Made by a program: the position numbers and the translations under genes
Notes under the pieces: generated by a model
What the model was told of the DNA's origin: nothing
Database searches by the model: none
The model's input: only the letters and a program-made list of their open reading frames with translations
Assembly: GCA_947377425.1 (NCBI GenBank)
Contig: CANCFZ010000076.1
Span: 1-9,979 of the forward strand
Source: Flavobacteriaceae bacterium
GTDB lineage: Bacteria > Bacteroidota > Bacteroidia > Flavobacteriales > Flavobacteriaceae
Length of the DNA: 9,979 nt
Direction: 5' to 3'
Part shown: piece by piece, positions 6,652-9,979 of the stretch
Layout of the letters: the number at the start of each line of letters is the position of its first letter
Numbering within the stretch: the first letter of the stretch is position 1

Positions 6652-8790
6652 TTATTCTTTCTCATTACCATTAAAAAGCCCTCCGTCATATTCTTTTCCT
6701 AACATCGTTCTCCAGTCCCATAAGACTTGATTTATTCTAACTATTTTTTTGCATTTTGGATGGTTTTTTTTGAAATTATTAATAGAATTCCCATCAATTG
6801 GAATTTTGATTTTATTGTTTTGAATTAAAATTTCTATACCATTTCTATCAATAACAATCCTATTATTATATAATTGAAAAATTTCTTTGTAAGTTAAATA
6901 TTCTTTTCCCGGAAGCTCTATTCCATCTAAATCTTCATTTCCAGTAAATAACTTTCCATTATACTTCTTTCCTGGCATAGTTTTACAATCCCAAAGCAAT
7001 CTATCTATTGTTATTTCATTTTTATACTTTGGATGTTTCTGTTTATAAATATCAAAAGAATGTTCATCTAATGGAAATCCAAACTTAAAGTTTCGTACCA
7101 ACAGTTTAGTGCCATTTTTATCGACAACTATATAATTATTATATTTTTTTAAAAATTCTTCATAAAACTCATCGCCATTTGCACGATCTAATAGTTTATT
7201 GTTTTCGATTTCTTGAATTACTTTTTCTTTCTCAAATTTCTTATTACTTTCATCCACAATTTTCTTATCCAATTCCACTTCATCCGGCGGATAAATATCG
7301 TCTTTGGTTTTTATTCGTTCGTCGCCTCGCCACACAAAACCTCTAAGTTTTCGGGCATTTTCGGGTAAATCTTTGTCAGGATAAATATCTCCATCTACAG
7401 TGTCGAAAAAAGTTATGGTTTCTACTTTGCTTTTGTCGTCCATTGTCATGTTTATGCGACTGCTGACGTTTTTATTGATGCCTATTAGTTCATTTTTATC
7501 GTTGCGCATGAAATACACTACTTCGGTATTTTTTACAACATCAGCTTCGTAGAGTTTGTTTTCTTTAAATTTTCCGTAAAGGTTAAGTCCTTTTATTTGG
7601 TTGTAACCCGTTCCTATGGTGTCTTTGGAAATAATAAATGTATTGTTGAGTATCTTGAGTGAATCTAGCTTTTCGGTTTTGTTATTACCTACTAAATGCA
7701 TTACGTCGCCGGTCATTTGATTTTCAAAATTCCAAAGGATTGGTTTTCCAATAAGTTTGGTTAATGCGGCTTTTTGATCAGAATGTATGGAGTCACATTT
7801 CCCACTTAAATCAGTTTTGAAAAAACGTACATTATTAAATCCTATTACTTTTCGCTCGCCAATTTTACCTGTTACAATTATTTTTTTGGCATGAATAAAC
7901 ATCGAATCTTTTTCTATCAAATACCTAACAGAAGCATGTTTTGTGATATACAATGAATCTTTGTTTTTATAGACTTCTCCATAATGTCCGCGAATGATTG
8001 CTTTGTTTATTGAGTCTGTAATTTTAACATTATTGGTTCCTGATGCAAATTCTTTCTTTCTGTCATAATACAAACTATCGCCTTCAATTAGTCGGTCTTT
8101 ATATTTAATGTAAGACTTTCGCAAAAAATGTCCTGTATTGTTCTTGCTATTATAATATCCATTTTCGGTATAAATGAAGTTGTCTTTTCCTGTAATTGTT
8201 GATGGTCCTTTTAAATAGGAATCTCCTTGTTGTGTTTTGTAATCTAAATGGTTTGATTTTATAGTATACTCAGGATTTGTTAACACAACCGATGTCAAAA
8301 ATTGGTATTTTTTTTCTTTAACATAATACCGTCCTGCTTTACTTTTTAGCGTGTTGTTTTTGTTAACTATAGTTCCGTTAGAATTAAAATAAGCTTCCTG
8401 TGAATTTCTATCAAAATAAATTGTATCTGTTGTCATTCTTGACTCTGGAGAATTCATAACAACATTTCCTGTTGCAAACGCCTTTTTAACATTGCCATTA
8501 TACTCGGCATATTTGCTGTTTAATGTTAGTGTGTCACCTTGAACCATTTGAACGTCACCAAAGGCTTTAATGTAATTTTCACTTTGAAAATAATAAGCTT
8601 TATTGCAAGTCATTACAACCCCATCGTGTCTGACTCTTACATTACCTGTTAACAATAAGGCATCGGGAACTTCGTTTTGATTTATATCAGAAAAATCAGA
8701 ATTTTCTACAATAATCTTGGTCGCCTTTTGACTAAAAGCAAAGGTGAAAGTAAGAAGTAGGAATCCGATAAGAATGAGTTTTTTTTTCAA
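6652..8790 (-). CDS. OstA/LptA-like LPS-transport protein with a duplicated C-terminal module
   Basis: The N-terminus is a signal peptide (KKK, then a hydrophobic stretch, cleavage likely after AFS at residue 20, leaving Gln). Residues about 22-500 consist of repeated short beta-strand units of the OstA type, for example LLLTGNVRVRHDGVVMTCNKA (46-66), TLTLNSKYAEYNG and SRMTTDTIYFDR. This matches the OstA_2/LptA-like family of Bacteroidota, whose Proteobacterial relatives carry LPS across the periplasm to LptD. The region ends with a conserved-looking DGDIYPDKDLPENARKLRGF (467-486). A charged Lys/Glu linker (about 505-541) follows, then two related modules at 543-619 and 634-710. The protein is longer than I would expect for the family, and the extension is the reason. 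The start is a TTG at 8790 followed directly by nine A; no in-frame ATG precedes the signal peptide after the upstream stop. It lies 11 bases after rmlD. The OstA call is confident; transport function is inferred from the family. Confidence 0.88.
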   Translation of the reverse strand: MKKKLILIGFLLLTFTFAFSQKATKIIVENSDFSDINQNEVPDALLLTGNVRVRHDGVVMTCNKAYYFQSENYIKAFGDVQMVQGDTLTLNSKYAEYNGNVKKAFATGNVVMNSPESRMTTDTIYFDRNSQEAYFNSNGTIVNKNNTLKSKAGRYYVKEKKYQFLTSVVLTNPEYTIKSNHLDYKTQQGDSYLKGPSTITGKDNFIYTENGYYNSKNNTGHFLRKSYIKYKDRLIEGDSLYYDRKKEFASGTNNVKITDSINKAIIRGHYGEVYKNKDSLYITKHASVRYLIEKDSMFIHAKKIIVTGKIGERKVIGFNNVRFFKTDLSGKCDSIHSDQKAALTKLIGKPILWNFENQMTGDVMHLVGNNKTEKLDSLKILNNTFIISKDTIGTGYNQIKGLNLYGKFKENKLYEADVVKNTEVVYFMRNDKNELIGINKNVSSRINMTMDDKSKVETITFFDTVDGDIYPDKDLPENARKLRGFVWRGDERIKTKDDIYPPDEVELDKKIVDESNKKFEKEKVIQEIENNKLLDRANGDEFYEEFLKKYNNYIVVDKNGTKLLVRNFKFGFPLDEHSFDIYKQKHPKYKNEITIDRLLWDCKTMPGKKYNGKLFTGNEDLDGIELPGKEYLTYKEIFQLYNNRIVIDRNGIEILIQNNKIKIPIDGNSINNFKKNHPKCKKIVRINQVLWDWRTMLGKEYDGGLFNGNEKE
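6661..7164 (-). repeat. Two-copy protein repeat in the OstA-like C-terminus
   Basis: Residues 543-619 (6934-7164) and 634-710 (6661-6891) align without a gap at a spacing of 91 residues, with about 36 of 77 positions identical by hand count. Shared positions include YNN.IV.D.NG near the start, a P.D pair, K..HPK, LWD..TM.GK.Y.G and LF.GNE at the end. The DNA of the two copies is clearly diverged, so this is an old duplication and not a recent tandem copy. I do not recognise the module. It is not a normal OstA strand repeat, and the Gly/Tyr pattern only superficially resembles MORN repeats. Confidence 0.9.
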
Positions 8791-8801
8791 GGATTTTAAT
8801 T

Positions 8802-9653
8802 TTATTTATTTAAACTATCTTCCCAATTGTTAATTTGTAAATCAAATGCCTTTCTAATCTTGCTTTTATCCAAAACACTATAAGCTGGTCTTTTGGCTGG
8901 TGTTGGGTAACTCGTTGTTGGTATAGGACTTAAATCTATAGTAATATTGTTTACTTCAAATATTTTTTTAGCAAAATCATACCAAGAACATTGTCCTTCG
9001 TTGGAGAAATTGTAGATTCCATAAAGGTTGGTGGTTGGTGGTTGGTGGTTGGTGGTAAGGCATATCTTAACTAAAGCCTGAGCTAAATCAACAGCGTTCG
9101 TTGGAGTTCCGATTTGGTCATTTACTACAGATAAGCTATCTCTTTCTGAACCCAATCGTATCATGGTTTTCATAAAATTGTTAGCAAATTGGGAATAAAC
9201 CCAAGAAGTTCTAATGATGTAATACTTATCAAATGTTTCTTGAATTGCTTTTTCACCATCTAACTTAGTTTGTCCGTATACTCCTGTTGGATTTGGAATG
9301 TCTTCTTCTGAATATGGCGTGCTTTTGTTTCCATCAAAAACAAAATCGGTAGAAACATGTAGTAAAATAGTATTGTTTTCTTTACAGGTTGCTGCAAGGT
9401 TTTTTGCGCCAATAACATTTATTGAAATGGCTTTATCTTGCTCGCTTTCTGCTTTATCAACAGCAGTATATGCTGCGGCGTTTATGCAATAGTTAGGCTT
9501 AACTTTTACAAAAACTTGATTAACAGTATCTAAATTCGTTATGTCTAAAGATGATGAATCGCAAAAAACAAAATCTATTTCGGGATAATTACCTGAAATA
9601 GATTGTATTGCTTGTCCTAATTGACCATTGGCACCCGTAACTAATACTACCAT
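8802..9653 (-). CDS. rmlD: dTDP-4-dehydrorhamnose reductase
   Basis: RmlD reduces dTDP-4-keto-L-rhamnose with NAD(P)H to dTDP-L-rhamnose, the activated donor for rhamnosyltransferases. The 283-residue length is normal. It is an extended short-chain dehydrogenase fold: nucleotide-binding GANGQLG at 7-13, NAAAYTAVDKAE at 58-69, STDFVFDG at 101-108 (catalytic Thr102), and the YxxxK catalytic pair Tyr126/Lys130. Further family stretches are RTSWVY at 148-153 and RPAYSVLD at 255-262. The ATG at 9653 begins immediately before the nucleotide-binding strand and overlaps the rmlC stop by 7 bases. Residues 200-209, between the substrate-domain helix and the GIYNFSNEG strand, are an odd Thr/Asn/Pro/Gln-rich loop encoded by a 7-base tandem repeat. 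The loop sits away from the motifs, so the enzyme should be active as read. Confidence 0.97.
   Translation of the reverse strand: MVVLVTGANGQLGQAIQSISGNYPEIDFVFCDSSSLDITNLDTVNQVFVKVKPNYCINAAAYTAVDKAESEQDKAISINVIGAKNLAATCKENNTILLHVSTDFVFDGNKSTPYSEEDIPNPTGVYGQTKLDGEKAIQETFDKYYIIRTSWVYSQFANNFMKTMIRLGSERDSLSVVNDQIGTPTNAVDLAQALVKICLTTNHQPPTTNLYGIYNFSNEGQCSWYDFAKKIFEVNNITIDLSPIPTTSYPTPAKRPAYSVLDKSKIRKAFDLQINNWEDSLNK
9026..9056 (+). repeat. Heptanucleotide tandem repeat GGTTGGT, four copies plus GGT, inside rmlD
   Basis: The 31 bases contain four perfect copies of GGTTGGT followed by a partial GGT. On the coding (minus) strand it reads ACC/AACC units and encodes Thr200 to Asn209 of RmlD. The unit length is not a multiple of three, so gain or loss of one unit would shift the rmlD frame. 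The block stands out against the AT-rich surroundings. Confidence 0.95.
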
Positions 9654-9979
9654 ACTTTTTTGGAGTTGGAAAGAGTTGGAAGAATTTGGTCTTTTTCAGA
9701 AATAATCAAATTATCAATTTCAAATTGCCAATCTATATTAATTTCTGAATCATTAAATATAATTCCGCCTTCGCTTTCTTTATTATAAAAATTATCACAT
9801 TTATAGAAAAATATCGCCGTTTCGCTTAAGACTAAAAATCCATGAGCAAATCCTCTGGGAACAAAAAATTGATTTTGTGTCTCTCCCGAAAGAATTACTG
9901 ATTCATATTGACCATAGGTTTGAGAGTCTGGACGAATGTCTACAGCTACATCCAAAACTTCTCCTTGAAGAACTCTAAC
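9647..9979 (-). CDS. rmlC: dTDP-4-dehydrorhamnose 3,5-epimerase, C-terminal part (runs off the right edge)
   Basis: RmlC converts dTDP-4-keto-6-deoxy-D-glucose to dTDP-4-keto-L-rhamnose, the third step of dTDP-L-rhamnose synthesis in the cytoplasm. The visible 110 residues are open to the right edge: the reading frame continues from 9979, so the real start lies outside the window and the TTG at 9955 is internal. Family signatures are the VLDVAVDIR strand (residues 8-16 of the fragment), the YGQYESV stretch, the cupin motif PRGFAHGF (41-48) and YKCDNFY (59-65). A NDSEINIDW stretch (76-84) follows, where the family normally carries a catalytic aspartate. The C-terminal SEKDQILPTL is also typical. 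The stop overlaps the rmlD start by 7 bases, which supports co-expression. The N-terminal part, with the usual first catalytic histidine, cannot be checked here. Confidence 0.95.
   Translation of the reverse strand, partial: VRVLQGEVLDVAVDIRPDSQTYGQYESVILSGETQNQFFVPRGFAHGFLVLSETAIFFYKCDNFYNKESEGGIIFNDSEINIDWQFEIDNLIISEKDQILPTLSNSKKVW

Noticed and set aside
9298..9492. 64-residue open frame on the plus strand
   Set aside because: It is antisense to well-conserved rmlD coding sequence, including the STDFVFDG region, and is a shadow frame.
9647..9955. rmlC as a complete 102-residue gene starting at TTG 9955
   Set aside because: The frame is open to the window edge and the preceding eight codons match RmlC sequence (VRVLQGEV), so the gene is cut by the window and the TTG is internal.

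Overview
The window is a leftward (minus-strand) polysaccharide-biosynthesis operon from a member of the Bacteroidota, most likely a Flavobacteriaceae bacterium close to Flavobacterium. This inference rests on the low G+C content, the absence of Shine-Dalgarno-like sites before the starts, the OstA_2-type LPS-transport protein, and the style of the RmlC/RmlD and WcaF/WcaI homologues. All nine recognised genes lie on the minus strand, packed end to end. No stretch longer than about 55 bases is non-coding, and no promoter or terminator is evident, so the promoter probably lies beyond the right edge.

Read in the direction of transcription (right to left), the first block is dTDP-L-rhamnose synthesis: the C-terminal part of rmlC (entering from the right edge) and a complete rmlD, overlapping by 7 bases. 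Eleven bases further comes a 712-residue secreted OstA/LptA-like protein, a periplasmic LPS-transport family member. It carries an unusual C-terminal extension made of two diverged copies of a module of about 77 residues that I do not recognise.

After a 53-base gap the very AT-rich membrane block follows: a Wzx flippase, a Wzy-like repeat-unit polymerase and an O-antigen ligase/Wzy_C-family protein. The last block is a GT4 glycosyltransferase, a WcaF-like hexapeptide acyltransferase and a WcaI-like glycosyltransferase. Several junctions are 13-14 base overlaps, which suggests translational coupling.

Together the genes fit a Wzx/Wzy-dependent pathway. A rhamnose-containing, probably O-acetylated repeat unit would be built on a lipid carrier by the glycosyltransferases and acyltransferase, flipped by Wzx, polymerised by Wzy and perhaps attached to lipid A-core by the ligase-like protein. 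The OstA-like protein would serve outer-membrane delivery. The initiating sugar-phosphate transferase and rmlA/rmlB are not in the window.

The two observations most worth following are the duplicated module on OstA and a perfect 7-base tandem repeat inside rmlD, whose copy-number change would shift the reading frame. I see no CRISPR array, RNA gene, insertion sequence or defence system.
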